Below are positions 26,465 to 36,171 of a stretch of DNA of 64,000 bases, in pieces (within the stretch, counting starts at the first letter, position 1; the number at the start of each line of letters is the position of its first letter). This DNA comes from Hyphomicrobium sp. (GTDB taxonomy: Bacteria; Pseudomonadota; Alphaproteobacteria; Rhizobiales; Hyphomicrobiaceae): the NCBI GenBank assembly GCA_003987725.1, contig RXJH01000007.1, forward strand, positions 220,817 through 284,816, written 5' to 3'. The translations under genes and the position numbers were made by a program. The notes under the pieces are model-generated. The model saw only the letters and a program-made list of their open reading frames with translations, did no database searches and had not been told where the DNA came from.

Positions 26465-27718
26465 CTAGCACGCGACGGGTTCGTTGGCCTTTCGACCTTC
26501 CTGGAGCGTAGACTGATGTCCACGCGACGGAAAAACTTTGATCGCATTCAGCACGCCGTCCAACTGATCCTTCTCGTGCTTCGCCGTAATGAAAAAGCGA
26601 AGACGCGGCCCATCCCGCGGCACAGCGATCTGCACGATCGGCGACACGTAATAACCGGCATCAAGGGCAGCGCCAGCAACCTTCATGGTCGTGGGAACAT
26701 CGTCGAAAAATATCGGAACGACCGCAATGCCAAGGCTGTTGCCCATGTTTAATCCGGCCGCACGCGCGGCCGCCGTGAAGTACTCGGAATTTTCGCGCAA
26801 CCGAACCAATCGCGCCGGCTCCTCTTGCATTATCGAAAGAGCTGCGAGAGCAGCGGCCGCGCTCGAAGGCGAAAGCCCTACACTGTAAACAAACCCTGGC
26901 AACGTATAGCGAAGCCATTCGACAACGCTGCGTTTACCGGCGATGAAGCCTCCGCAGGAAACAAATGCCTTCGAAAGCGTGCCGATGATCAGATCGATTT
27001 CCGAAGGATCAATGCCGTAATGCTCAGTGATTCCGCGTCCGGATGATCCGAGAACACCTATGGAGTGGGCTTCATCAATCATCAGCCAAACTTGATGACG
27101 GCGGCAGATCTCGATCAGCAATGGGAGATCAGGAATATCCCCATCCATGCTGTAGAGCCCTTCAACGATGACGAGCGCTCTGTTGTATTTCGACCGTTCG
27201 CGCGCGAGCTGATCCCGAAGATGGTCAAGATCGTTATGCCGAAACGTGAGAACGTCGGCGCGCGACAGTTCGGCTCCCACCATGATGCTATTATGGCAAG
27301 CCTCGTCGACAAAAATAATATCGCCCTTTGTCAGGAGATGCGAAACCAAGGTGACGTTTGCGCCGTATCCACTTACGAGCGCAAGAGCGTCTTCGACTCC
27401 TAAGAACCGCGCGAATTCGCACTCCAATGTTCGATGCAGCCGGAGTTCCCCGCCGACCAGGCGAGATGCTCCGGCGCCCGGGCCCATCGTATCGATGGCA
27501 GTCTTCGCCGCTTCCCTGACCCGCGGATTCTCCGCCAATCCCAAATAGTCGTAGTGCGCGAAACTTACGACCTCGGTGCTGCGTGATCCTGCAGTCGCGC
27601 TCACCCACTCTTCGCTTGGGCGGCAATACGGAAACTGGTCTTTGACGACTGACGTCCCAGACAAGACAAATCTGCGCCCGGCGTACTGAGCAAGAGAGGC
27701 GCGTTCCTTATTGCTCAT
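26465..27718 (-). CDS. Alpha-oxoamine synthase (serine palmitoyltransferase/BioF/KBL family)
   Basis: The protein is 417 residues from ATG 27718, which follows GAGGG, and is a PLP enzyme of the alpha-oxoamine synthase family. Visible signatures are YDYLGLAENPRV, GASRLVGGELRLHRTLE, DEACHNS, the PLP-contacting DEAHSIGVLG (Asp215, His218) and the catalytic lysine in GTLSKAF (Lys250). Family members join an amino acid to an acyl thioester: Spt (serine), BioF (alanine) or Kbl (glycine). There are no biotin genes around it. It is followed upstream by a CDP-alcohol phosphatidyltransferase in the same direction, and the locus has a ceramide-synthase-like gene, so a Spt-like role is favoured. Confidence 0.82.
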   Translation of the reverse strand: MSNKERASLAQYAGRRFVLSGTSVVKDQFPYCRPSEEWVSATAGSRSTEVVSFAHYDYLGLAENPRVREAAKTAIDTMGPGAGASRLVGGELRLHRTLECEFARFLGVEDALALVSGYGANVTLVSHLLTKGDIIFVDEACHNSIMVGAELSRADVLTFRHNDLDHLRDQLARERSKYNRALVIVEGLYSMDGDIPDLPLLIEICRRHQVWLMIDEAHSIGVLGSSGRGITEHYGIDPSEIDLIIGTLSKAFVSCGGFIAGKRSVVEWLRYTLPGFVYSVGLSPSSAAAALAALSIMQEEPARLVRLRENSEYFTAAARAAGLNMGNSLGIAVVPIFFDDVPTTMKVAGAALDAGYYVSPIVQIAVPRDGPRLRFFITAKHEKDQLDGVLNAIKVFPSRGHQSTLQEGRKANEPVAC

Positions 27719-27831
27719 CGCATCCCTCTGGGGGGACTGAAAGAGCAAACCAGTGCGAACTGAACTTGGTCATAAATCTAAACCGCTTGGAGCAAGCCCA
27801 CCGGTTCCAGCGAACCGACATGTGGCGAAGA

Positions 27832-28587
27832 TTAGGACTCTCTGGCGGGCGCGCCGCCCGACTCGAGGGTGATCATATCGACTGCGGACGCGCTGCCCTT
27901 GCCCCGAACGGGATCAAGAATGGAGATCTCATGCGCGTCTTTCACAAACGTGACGACTGCGCAACCGAGAGCAAACACCGACACTCCGATCGCTGCGAAA
28001 TCGAACACCGTCAGATCACCCAAGAACGTTGAAACCGGAAATGGCTCGACAAAGAGCGTCAACAGCATCCCCGCTCCGACAAGGATACGAATCTCTGTCG
28101 GCCCCACGCCGAAATAGCTCAGCTGCATCGTGCGAGACACGTGCAATTTGACGAGGGAGTAGATCGTCATCACCAGGTAGGCGACCAGCGCAACAAGAAT
28201 GACCTGGAACTGCAGATAGGGGGACAATCCCAACCCGAGAACGATCAGGATTTGCGAAGCGACATCGCTCAGGTGATCGACAAAAAATCCGTATCGAGGC
28301 CGTTCGATCTTGCGAAACCGCGCGACGGTCCCGTCAAGAGAATCGCCGAGCCAGTTCAAAAACAGCCCGGCGATGGCGAGATACAAAAAGCTGGTGGAGA
28401 GGTTGGTCAAGGCCGCGCCGGTGCCTGCGCAAACCGCTCCAAAAACTCCGAGCGCCGTGAGTTGATTTGGGGAAATGGCTTTTGGTACGCGCGGCGTGAG
28501 CCAATTCAACACCGCCCTTTCGGGACGCGCGGAGAAGCCATCTAGGATACGATTGTGGGTTTCACGCACATCAAATGTATTTACCAC
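27832..28587 (-). CDS. CDP-alcohol phosphatidyltransferase
   Basis: The protein is about 251 residues with roughly six membrane helices. The family motif D-G-x2-A-R-x8-G-x3-D-x3-D is complete: DGTVARF, then YGFFVDHLSD. It moves a phospho-alcohol from a CDP-alcohol onto a hydroxyl acceptor in the inner membrane. GTG 28587 has GGGGGA six bases upstream and is preferred over GTG 28602. The gene lies about 110 bases upstream of the alpha-oxoamine synthase in the same direction. It may add a phospho-headgroup to a ceramide-like lipid or make a phospholipid anchor. The substrate is not readable. Confidence 0.85.
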   Translation of the reverse strand: MVNTFDVRETHNRILDGFSARPERAVLNWLTPRVPKAISPNQLTALGVFGAVCAGTGAALTNLSTSFLYLAIAGLFLNWLGDSLDGTVARFRKIERPRYGFFVDHLSDVASQILIVLGLGLSPYLQFQVILVALVAYLVMTIYSLVKLHVSRTMQLSYFGVGPTEIRILVGAGMLLTLFVEPFPVSTFLGDLTVFDFAAIGVSVFALGCAVVTFVKDAHEISILDPVRGKGSASAVDMITLESGGAPARES

Positions 28588-28669
28588 GCTAATCCCCCGC
28601 ACCCAAAACCTACTAATAAAATTAACTAATCAATATGCACCGCGACGTGACGATGTCCACAGTCACCTT

Positions 28670-29965
28670 TTAAATCGTTGACAGGAAGTCTTCCATGTCG
28701 CGCAAGCGACACAGCGATTGGCGCCGCAAATTGTCTAACGATATTCCACAATGCTCAGTTGATGAGCGTTCGGCATCGAATATTCGCAATATTTCTTTTT
28801 TCCATCCCAAACCATCATCCGGCGATAGATACGTCGGTCCATCCAAGCCACGAAAGCACGGAAGCTCGGAAGCTACAACCGGAATACCGAGCGTCAAGGC
28901 CTCCGACACAGGCAATCCAAAGCCCTCTGCAAAGGAGGGCATTAGGAGCGCCCGGGCGCCGCGAAAAATCTCGACAAGCTGAGGCGTTCTGAGCGCTTCC
29001 AGCCACCTCACATGACGAGCGATCTGTGTCGTTCGCTCAAGCAAATCACGTACATTTTCGTTCTCCCAGCCATTCGCCCCGATGATCACGAGCTGGGGAA
29101 CGTCGTCGCCGCGTTCTGCCACCAGCTCGCGCCATACTTGCAGGAGCAAGAGGTGATTCTTTCTTGGCTCGACTGTGCCGAGAACTACGAAATAGGGTCG
29201 TCCCAGCGCATTGAAATCGCGTTTTTCGGAATACGCAAATTGTTCATCGACAGAAATCGGTATCGTAGCGATGGGCGGGACTGAGCCACCGCGTCTCTTG
29301 ATTTGGTCGACGAGCGCGTCTTTCGTTTCGGAATGCGAGACAATAATTCCGCTTGCACATCTCGCCACCACATCAACTCGCGCCGAATGAACGCGTTGCT
29401 CGATAGGCGGAAAAAACTCCGGATAGATGAGAGGCAGGATATCATGCACCATAAAAACGGCTTTGATATCAGGTCGTTTATGGAGAAACCGAAAATAACG
29501 ACTTAAAAACAAAGGAAACTGACTGATATTCAAATATACGGCGTTCGGCGGTGCCGAGCTGACCAGACTGCCCCCTGAAAGAATGCCGCCAACAAAAACG
29601 TTCGCAGACTTCAAAAAAGCAGCCAGGGAAGCCACCGTCTGACGCCCGGCGTCTGCATCAAGACGCGTCCTTACTTTGCCTTCCGCGCCCGCCGCGAACC
29701 ACTTGCTGAACTCGGAATAGGGTGGCTCCGCACCCACGGACATGTCCTCGCGCCAGTGGGCAGTAAGGTCATCCAAGAGACGTCGCGCAGGCAGATTTTC
29801 GACCAGGCGCGGACCGAGGGGGCTGGCAAGAACGCCCCGACCGCCACGCGAATGGCCCAAAAAATGTTGGGCATAGCGCAAATCTACGCGATCGATGCCG
29901 TTTGGCGTGGAGCGGGAAAATCGCGTCGCCAATCGGGACAGATCAAAAACGACTTCCCTCGGCAT
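28670..29965 (-). CDS. Glycosyltransferase family 4
   Basis: The 431-residue enzyme has GT4 signatures VLGTVEPRKNHLLLLQVW, GANGWENENVRDLL and SFAEGFGLPVSEALTLG. The N-terminus FDLSRLATRFSRSTPNGIDR closely matches the start of the enzyme at 32512-33792 (FDATHVVSRLVVERPSGIDK), so the two are paralogues. It lies 26 bases downstream of the unknown gene at 29992-31065, with which it probably forms an operon. Donor and acceptor are unknown. Confidence 0.87.
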   Translation of the reverse strand: MPREVVFDLSRLATRFSRSTPNGIDRVDLRYAQHFLGHSRGGRGVLASPLGPRLVENLPARRLLDDLTAHWREDMSVGAEPPYSEFSKWFAAGAEGKVRTRLDADAGRQTVASLAAFLKSANVFVGGILSGGSLVSSAPPNAVYLNISQFPLFLSRYFRFLHKRPDIKAVFMVHDILPLIYPEFFPPIEQRVHSARVDVVARCASGIIVSHSETKDALVDQIKRRGGSVPPIATIPISVDEQFAYSEKRDFNALGRPYFVVLGTVEPRKNHLLLLQVWRELVAERGDDVPQLVIIGANGWENENVRDLLERTTQIARHVRWLEALRTPQLVEIFRGARALLMPSFAEGFGLPVSEALTLGIPVVASELPCFRGLDGPTYLSPDDGLGWKKEILRIFDAERSSTEHCGISLDNLRRQSLCRLRDMEDFLSTI

Positions 29966-29991
29966 GCATGCCCGCGATACAGCCTCTTCGA

Positions 29992-31065
29992 TTATGGGGC
30001 GGACGGTAACAACATCTGTCCGGTATTGTCATCAACGAAGAAGAGCAATTCGATAAGGGATAGCCGGCCTCGTTCGACGCCACGTTCCACGATCAGTCTA
30101 ATCTCGAGTGATTGCAGGGCGTCGACATGATTGAGCACAAAATATCCTCGGTAGCCGCCGGCCTTTCGACGCTCGATACGAGCGCGCGCTAATGCCAGGT
30201 TGTCGAAGCGTTCGCCGTAGAATTCAAGAACGAACGGCACATCCTCAATTTCTTCCGAGAATGCGAGGAACGCCTCCACGCGATAGCGGTTCGGCGGAAG
30301 GTGGAAATACGGCCCATAGTAGAGTGTGCGCGCGGGTCCCGCGACGTCGATGACCTCGGGCGGAGGCAGCTCGGGATCACCGCTGAACTTGAATACGGGC
30401 GTCGGCCAGGAAATTGGCCGCACGGCCGAACCCTTTGCCATTGCGAGCAGCGGATCCATGACACTTCGCGCCAAATTCAGCTGATCGATCTGGCCGTCAC
30501 CCAGGCTAAATCGTATTGGCGCGAGATAATCGCGGACATGTTGTTTGAGGGCGGCCTCCAGACTATCGCCGCCCGAAGCGTCGGCAACTTCATTCACGAC
30601 AGCATCTATCTCATCCCGTCCGAGGCCGATTTGCAGCGAACGAGCGATCGAATGAACGACGGCTTTGGCGTCCGTGGAATTGTCACGCGACAGCACGGTG
30701 ACTCGATCGCTCTGGCCGATGGCGAAATTGGCAACGGCCGACGTCGTTTGCGCGCGAATAGACTGAAGATGGGAAAGGCCGATGACCGTTCGCTGAAAAG
30801 CAAGAATGTCCGCCGGATCTTCAACGACCGCAATGACACTTAAATCTCCGCGCCCGATGGCATCGATGGCGGCGGGGCCCGGATAATTCGAGAGGTAAAT
30901 CTGGTAATCTTTGCCAAAGCTTAGAATACCGTCTTCGCGATCGATCTGCACGACGCGGGCATGCGGCGCCCGCGCCGCAAGTCGTCGCACGACGTCAAAA
31001 ACCCAAGTTATGAAGACGCCGTGCGCACCGACGATGATGGACCCGAACGGCGAAGCATCCCTCAT
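29992..31065 (-). CDS. Unknown protein of a paralogous pair, polysaccharide locus
   Basis: This 357-residue protein is the second copy of the unknown family also found at 13656-14681. Shared blocks are GAHGVFITWVFDVVR, LSNYPGPAAIDAI and, in the beta-rich C-terminus, GPARTLYYGPYFHLPPNRYR and ERGRLSLIELLFF. There is no signal peptide and no Walker or SAM motif. It lies directly upstream of a GT4 gene, as its paralogue is coupled to another GT4 gene. A lipid- or glycan-binding partner of the transferase is one guess. The family is unrecognised. Confidence 0.7.
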   Translation of the reverse strand: MRDASPFGSIIVGAHGVFITWVFDVVRRLAARAPHARVVQIDREDGILSFGKDYQIYLSNYPGPAAIDAIGRGDLSVIAVVEDPADILAFQRTVIGLSHLQSIRAQTTSAVANFAIGQSDRVTVLSRDNSTDAKAVVHSIARSLQIGLGRDEIDAVVNEVADASGGDSLEAALKQHVRDYLAPIRFSLGDGQIDQLNLARSVMDPLLAMAKGSAVRPISWPTPVFKFSGDPELPPPEVIDVAGPARTLYYGPYFHLPPNRYRVEAFLAFSEEIEDVPFVLEFYGERFDNLALARARIERRKAGGYRGYFVLNHVDALQSLEIRLIVERGVERGRLSLIELLFFVDDNTGQMLLPSAP

Positions 31066-31134
31066 TTGGGAATCCGACTTCTCCGCAGACGAACGAGCAG
31101 GTTAGCCCCCATCCGCAGATCTTCTCCCGCGCCT

Positions 31135-32307
31135 TTATCGGGACGTATAGTAATATGTCGAAAGGGCCGGCGAAGCCAACGTCCCGATAACTCTAAAGAC
31201 CTTCTCGATCTCAGTTAGCGGCGCGGTGCTTACATATAGAATGTCCTTATCCCGCATGGCAAAGCGTCGGGCGCGGAAAAGCGAGATTGGGTTGCTTACA
31301 TCAAGCCGATAGACGACAGGAACAACATTGCCGTTCTCAACCAGTCGCGGCGAAATGTTGGGATATTGGCGCGCGAGACGTACGGGCTCATATCGAAGGA
31401 CAAAAACACCCGTCGGATCTGACCTTTCATCCAGAAGCCCGCCCGCTTTTCCCATGGCTTCTTCGAGTGTGATGCCGCCGGCGTCAAATGGCACAACAGC
31501 ATTGCGCCCGGTAGCGCCGACCGCAGTAAAGGACTGAGGCGCTCGATACACCGTCACGATGTCCCGGGGACGAACGTAGATATTTTCCTTGGTATTGGCG
31601 AGGATGGCCTGCATCGGGACGCTCAAGGACGTCCCATCTCGCGAGAGTGTAATGAACGCCTCATGGACGGGCGCCTTGATGCCACCGGCTTGCGCGATGA
31701 CGTCCAGAATGCGGTCCCCATTCGGATTAAGAGGTACGATCGCGCCGTTGGCGACATCGCCAGCGACCGTCACCGACTGGCTGACGTTCTTGGTCAACGT
31801 GACCATGGCCTGCGGGTCGGGAGTTTTGCCCTGCAATCCCTTGACGATCATCCGTTCGATTTCCGGCGTCGTCAAACCCGCGACGCGCAACCGGCCTGCA
31901 TAGGGAACGTTGATCGTTCCGTCGCGCGCGATGACCTGCTCGGGGATGGAGGAGTTACGCGTTCCCTGAGCCACCGAATGATCGCCAGTAGGCGCCGAGT
32001 AGAGGCCGCCCGATCCCGTTTCCCAGATGTTGACTTGAACGGCGTCGCCGACTTGGACTTTTTGCGCCTGCGGGCCGCGGTAATCGCCGTAGGTCGCGCT
32101 GAACGATGGGCGGCGCCAGTCGGATACGACATCAAGCGTCTGATCGGTGATATCGACGAGCGCGAAGGGAGCATCCTCTTGGCTGCCCGCGGCGATGAGA
32201 TCGCGCCCGCGCGGACCAGTCCCGCTGCAGCCAGCGAGGCTAGCTGCCAACGACACGACCGTTAGGAATAACGCACAGGTGGGAGCAAGCCCGAACGCGA
32301 ACGTCAT
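31135..32307 (-). CDS. Polysaccharide export outer-membrane lipoprotein (Wza/KpsD-like)
   Basis: The 390-residue protein has a lipoprotein signal with the lipobox LAGC (Cys27). A Poly_export domain follows (VQVNIWETGSGGLYS, DGTINVPYAGRLRVAGLTTP and the ERMIVKGLQGKTPDPQAMV segment), then two SLBB-type domains (VAGDVANGAIVPLN, YVRPRDIVTVYRAP). Such proteins form the outer-membrane channel for capsular or exopolysaccharide. It should complete the path formed by KpsMT and KpsE. It sits between glycosyltransferase genes, far from the ABC genes of the same locus. Confidence 0.9.
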   Translation of the reverse strand: MTFAFGLAPTCALFLTVVSLAASLAGCSGTGPRGRDLIAAGSQEDAPFALVDITDQTLDVVSDWRRPSFSATYGDYRGPQAQKVQVGDAVQVNIWETGSGGLYSAPTGDHSVAQGTRNSSIPEQVIARDGTINVPYAGRLRVAGLTTPEIERMIVKGLQGKTPDPQAMVTLTKNVSQSVTVAGDVANGAIVPLNPNGDRILDVIAQAGGIKAPVHEAFITLSRDGTSLSVPMQAILANTKENIYVRPRDIVTVYRAPQSFTAVGATGRNAVVPFDAGGITLEEAMGKAGGLLDERSDPTGVFVLRYEPVRLARQYPNISPRLVENGNVVPVVYRLDVSNPISLFRARRFAMRDKDILYVSTAPLTEIEKVFRVIGTLASPALSTYYYTSR

Positions 32308-32511
32308 GCGAAATATAGCCCCCCCACTCAGCGCTAGTATACGTAGCTATAATTCAGCGTCAGCATAAGAAATTTTTGAACAATCAGAACCCACGCAAAT
32401 GTGACCATTCCGCCACAAAAAAAATGCCATTCAGCCGGATTTAAGCGGCGGATATTGAGAAATCGATTCAAGGGTGATTGCCGTCACTCGTTTCTCCCCA
32501 GCAAATCTTTT

Positions 32512-33792
32512 TTAAAGCGCGCGCAGAAAATCGTCGACTCCCTCGAAATATGCTGTCCAGTCCGGCGGACAAAACGACTGAGCCGCGGTCCGTGCCTGAA
32601 TTGCGCGAGGATGGTTCGCGTTGCAGAGATCGAGGATCGCTTGCCTCCAACCCGGCCCATCGATGGGATGGATGTACTGACATCGATCCTGTCCGACTTC
32701 CTTGAACACCGCAATGTTGGAGGCAAGGACCGGCGTGCCGAAGCTTAGCGCTTCGACGATGGGGAGCCCGTAGCCTTCCGCAAACGATGGCACGAGTGCC
32801 GCACGGGCATTTCTGAGCAGCATCGCCAAACCGGCGTCTGTAATCCCCGCTACTTCGACGACGTGAGGTCGAACGATGTCGCTGCGATCTAGGACGTCGA
32901 GAACCTGCTCGTTTTCCCATCCTCGCCCTCCAACAATGACCAGCTTGGGAGGGTGCGGATGGTCCTCGGCGATGCGCCGCCAAGAATTCAAGACAAGCAG
33001 ATGATTTTTCCTCGGCTCGATCGTCCCGACCATTAGAAAATAGGGATGCCGCGCTAACACGGCATCGAACTGTTGCTCTTCCCTCTTGGCACTTAGTGGA
33101 GACGGCAGCGGCGCAACCCAGATCGGCACCGGGGTAAGACCCCGCGTCCGATACTCATGTCGAACACGGTCGGCAACGGAAGCGCTTGCAACGATCAACG
33201 CTCGTGCGTACCGGGAAATGGTAGCAAAGCGCCGTTCGAAGCGCGTTTTGTATCCGGGGCGAAAGAATTCCGGATAGTCGAGCGGCAGGAGATCGTGGAC
33301 CATAAAGACCGGCACGACATCCCTGCGATGATCAAGCCACGTAAAGAAGCGATGGTTCTCGAAGACGTGCTGCGCCACATTGAGATAGATCGCCCCTTCC
33401 GGCAATGTGCTCCGGCCGCGCGAGAGCCGCCAAACAATCTGCGTGGCGCGACGTTGCCATCGATTGGCAACCTGTCGTTTCGCCGGCCTTTCATTTGCAG
33501 GAACATGCGCGGCAGCGATGCCGGCGACCGCCGACAAAACCCTCGCAAACGCCCGATCATTTTCGAGTTCGCCGCCGCTCCAGCGGTCCGCCGTCGCAAG
33601 CGCGCTCAGTTGAGGCAGCGTTTTTGCGTCGTGGAACCGGGGCGCCGTCAGCCCGTAATGAACTGCTGTTGAACAGCGGTCGCGTGCAAAATGTTCAAGA
33701 TAAAGAAGATCGACCTTATCGATCCCAGAGGGTCGTTCGACAACCAGACGTGAAACGACATGTGTCGCATCAAATGCGATCGGACGCGACAT
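32512..33792 (-). CDS. Glycosyltransferase family 4
   Basis: The product is 426 residues from ATG 33792, which has GGAAG upstream and matches the start of the paralogue at 28670-29965. A longer frame to 33921 is unlikely. GT4 motifs are MVGTIEPRKNHLLVLNSW, GGRGWENEQVLDVLD and SFAEGYGLPIVEALSFGTP. It should add a sugar on the cytoplasmic side. About 200 bases separate it from the Wza-like gene downstream. Confidence 0.87.
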   Translation of the reverse strand: MSRPIAFDATHVVSRLVVERPSGIDKVDLLYLEHFARDRCSTAVHYGLTAPRFHDAKTLPQLSALATADRWSGGELENDRAFARVLSAVAGIAAAHVPANERPAKRQVANRWQRRATQIVWRLSRGRSTLPEGAIYLNVAQHVFENHRFFTWLDHRRDVVPVFMVHDLLPLDYPEFFRPGYKTRFERRFATISRYARALIVASASVADRVRHEYRTRGLTPVPIWVAPLPSPLSAKREEQQFDAVLARHPYFLMVGTIEPRKNHLLVLNSWRRIAEDHPHPPKLVIVGGRGWENEQVLDVLDRSDIVRPHVVEVAGITDAGLAMLLRNARAALVPSFAEGYGLPIVEALSFGTPVLASNIAVFKEVGQDRCQYIHPIDGPGWRQAILDLCNANHPRAIQARTAAQSFCPPDWTAYFEGVDDFLRAL

Positions 33793-34143
33793 TGAACTTC
33801 CAAGCTTCCCCACACTGCGCACGCAGTGGTGCACCCACCGATGACGATCGTAAAGCACCATCATGCTTCGGGGAAGCCGCCGCAAGTGAGCAATGCTGGC
33901 CAATCCGTGCCACCCATGCACCTGGGTGAACGATGGCCTTCACCCCGTTAGGCCGTGGCCCGGGAGCTCTCTACCTCAATGAGCGTACCGATGTCTCCTC
34001 CTCCGACAGTGGACGACTGACCCGGGACCACAGACTGATTAACGGAACTAATCGTTCAAGTTTTCCGCCCTGACGTTGCCGTGATGATAGAGAACACCGT
34101 ATATATCGCGATCTTTTAGGGGGAACGGGGCGGAATATCGCTG

Positions 34144-36090
34144 ATGACGTACCGGGCGGATATTGACGGCTTGCGAGCGCTCGCCATCGTTCTAGTTGTT
34201 ATCTTTCACGCCAAGCTTGATGTGCTGAGCGGCGGCTTCATCGGAGTCGACGTATTCTTCGTAATCTCGGGCTATCTTATTGCTTCGAACATCGCGAACG
34301 ATGCGGCTAAAGGCGAATTTTCCGTTGTGCAATTCTATGCCCGACGTGCACGACGAATTCTCCCAGCTCTCTTTCTGGTTCTTTTCGCATCGTCCATCGC
34401 AGCGTTATACTTTCTAATCTTGCCGCAGGACCTTGAGACGTTCGCGCGCTCGGCGCGAGCTGCCCTGCTTTTTTATTCGAACATCTTTTTCAGCCGGAGT
34501 GGAGACTATTTCGGACCCGCGCTTGAATCGCAGCCACTGCTCCACACGTGGTCTCTCGGGGTCGAAGAGCAGTTTTATCTGATCGCACCCTTTCTTCTTG
34601 CGCCTTTGATGACGTCGACCAGAACCCGCCCGTGGATGATCTTTGCGGCGGTCTTAGTTCTTTTTGTCTTTCTCTCGCAGTACGCCGTACTGCGCGGCGG
34701 ATCGAAAGCTTTTTATTGGCCGCATACACGCGCGTTCGAACTGATGATCGGCGTAGCGATAGCGTCGCCATTATTAAAGCCGCTACCAACGAGAGCGATC
34801 GGATTTGCTTCGGCGGCGGGAATGACGATGATCATGCTGGCTGCATTGACCTTTACCGAAAAGACGGCATTTCCAGGCTTTGCGGCTCTATTGCCGACAG
34901 TGGGGGCCGCATTATTGATATGGTCTGGAAGATCTGGTTCCACATTTATCGGCCGCGCGCTGTCAATGCCGGTCCCAGTGTACTTGGGTAAGATCTCATA
35001 CCCGCTTTACCTGTGGCACTGGCCAATTTTCGTCTTCGCGGGCTTGTTGCCGGTCCCCTTGGTGTCGCCGTTGGATCGGATTGGACTCATTGTGCTGGCG
35101 ATAGCATGCGCAACAGCAACCTACCATCTTCTGGAACTGCCGATCCGACGTCACGTTCGGACCGACGCCCTGCACCGACCATTCATTTTCAAGACAACAG
35201 CCGCGGCTGCAATCGTTTGTCTTCTACCTCTGCAATTCTTGATTTGGTCAGAAGGGTGGAGTGACCGGTTTGGTCCGGAGGTTGCGCGTTTCACGCGCGA
35301 AAATCCGACAAGCCTGATGACTCCGGGTCTTTGCGCTAAGTCCGCCAATCCGTTGTCGGCTGACTGCATGATTGGTGATGCGACGGCTCCGAATGCGACG
35401 TTTGTCTTATGGGGCGACTCGCATGGCCGGATGATCGCACCGGCAATATCGGAGATTGCCAAAACGAAAGGTCTGAAAGGCTACTTCGTTGCGCAGGGGG
35501 GATGCGCACCCCTGATCATTCCAGAGAGCGTGCCGTTGCCCATCAAATGCCGGGAGGCGGAGGAAAGGCTGTTCCGGTATCTTTCTGAAGCTAGAATTGA
35601 GCGGGTCATACTTATCGGACGGTGGGCCGCGTACTACACTCAGCCAAGAAACGGCAAAGAGGCGAAGGACCTCGTTCGGTTCGGCATTCCGTTCGCCCGC
35701 GCACTACCCGAAACGGTAAATCAACTTACTTCCGGAAATCGCGAGCTGATATTGATGGGTCCTGTCCCGGAACCGCTGTTTAACGTGCCGCTGACAATGA
35801 CAACTGCGCTTATCCATGGACAGTCATCGTCAGTGTCAATTCCACGATCCACGTTCGATGAACGCAATGCTGAAATACTGAAAGTTCTTGCCCAGGCGGG
35901 AGCGCAAGACCGCGTCAGACTGATCTATCCCCATTTGACCTTCTGCGATGACCAAAAGTGCCACGCATCCGAAGATGGCCGCGCCCTCTATGTTGATGAC
36001 AATCACCTGAGCCCGCGAGGCGCAGCCAAACTGAGCAGCGCCCTTTCCACTATTTTTCCGGCATACGCAGAATCCAACCTGTCGCGCTGA
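34144..36090 (+). CDS. OafA/YrhL-type O-acyltransferase with SGNH domain
   Basis: The 648-residue protein has an N-terminal acyltransferase-3 membrane domain with about ten helices, starting YRADIDGLRALAIVLVVIFH, with the family motif RRARRILPALF. A periplasmic SGNH hydrolase-like domain follows from about 400, with the nucleophile in GDSH (424-427) and the DxxH pair in DDNH (618-621). Such proteins O-acetylate surface polysaccharides in the periplasm. It starts behind a purine-rich GGGGGAACGGGGCG stretch. It is the right-hand end of the polysaccharide block. Confidence 0.9.
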   Translation: MTYRADIDGLRALAIVLVVIFHAKLDVLSGGFIGVDVFFVISGYLIASNIANDAAKGEFSVVQFYARRARRILPALFLVLFASSIAALYFLILPQDLETFARSARAALLFYSNIFFSRSGDYFGPALESQPLLHTWSLGVEEQFYLIAPFLLAPLMTSTRTRPWMIFAAVLVLFVFLSQYAVLRGGSKAFYWPHTRAFELMIGVAIASPLLKPLPTRAIGFASAAGMTMIMLAALTFTEKTAFPGFAALLPTVGAALLIWSGRSGSTFIGRALSMPVPVYLGKISYPLYLWHWPIFVFAGLLPVPLVSPLDRIGLIVLAIACATATYHLLELPIRRHVRTDALHRPFIFKTTAAAAIVCLLPLQFLIWSEGWSDRFGPEVARFTRENPTSLMTPGLCAKSANPLSADCMIGDATAPNATFVLWGDSHGRMIAPAISEIAKTKGLKGYFVAQGGCAPLIIPESVPLPIKCREAEERLFRYLSEARIERVILIGRWAAYYTQPRNGKEAKDLVRFGIPFARALPETVNQLTSGNRELILMGPVPEPLFNVPLTMTTALIHGQSSSVSIPRSTFDERNAEILKVLAQAGAQDRVRLIYPHLTFCDDQKCHASEDGRALYVDDNHLSPRGAAKLSSALSTIFPAYAESNLSR

Positions 36091-36171
36091 ATTGGACTCT
36101 TCGCGGCTAGACCCGCGCGCTCTTAAAGCTCTTGTCGTCGGAGCCGCGAGGGTCCCAAAGAAGCTGATATC

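Noticed and set aside
32308-32400. TATACT/TTATAG-like boxes upstream of the Wza-like gene as a sigma-70 promoter
   Set aside because: Several overlapping choices exist and no matching -35 element is clear, so I do not call one.
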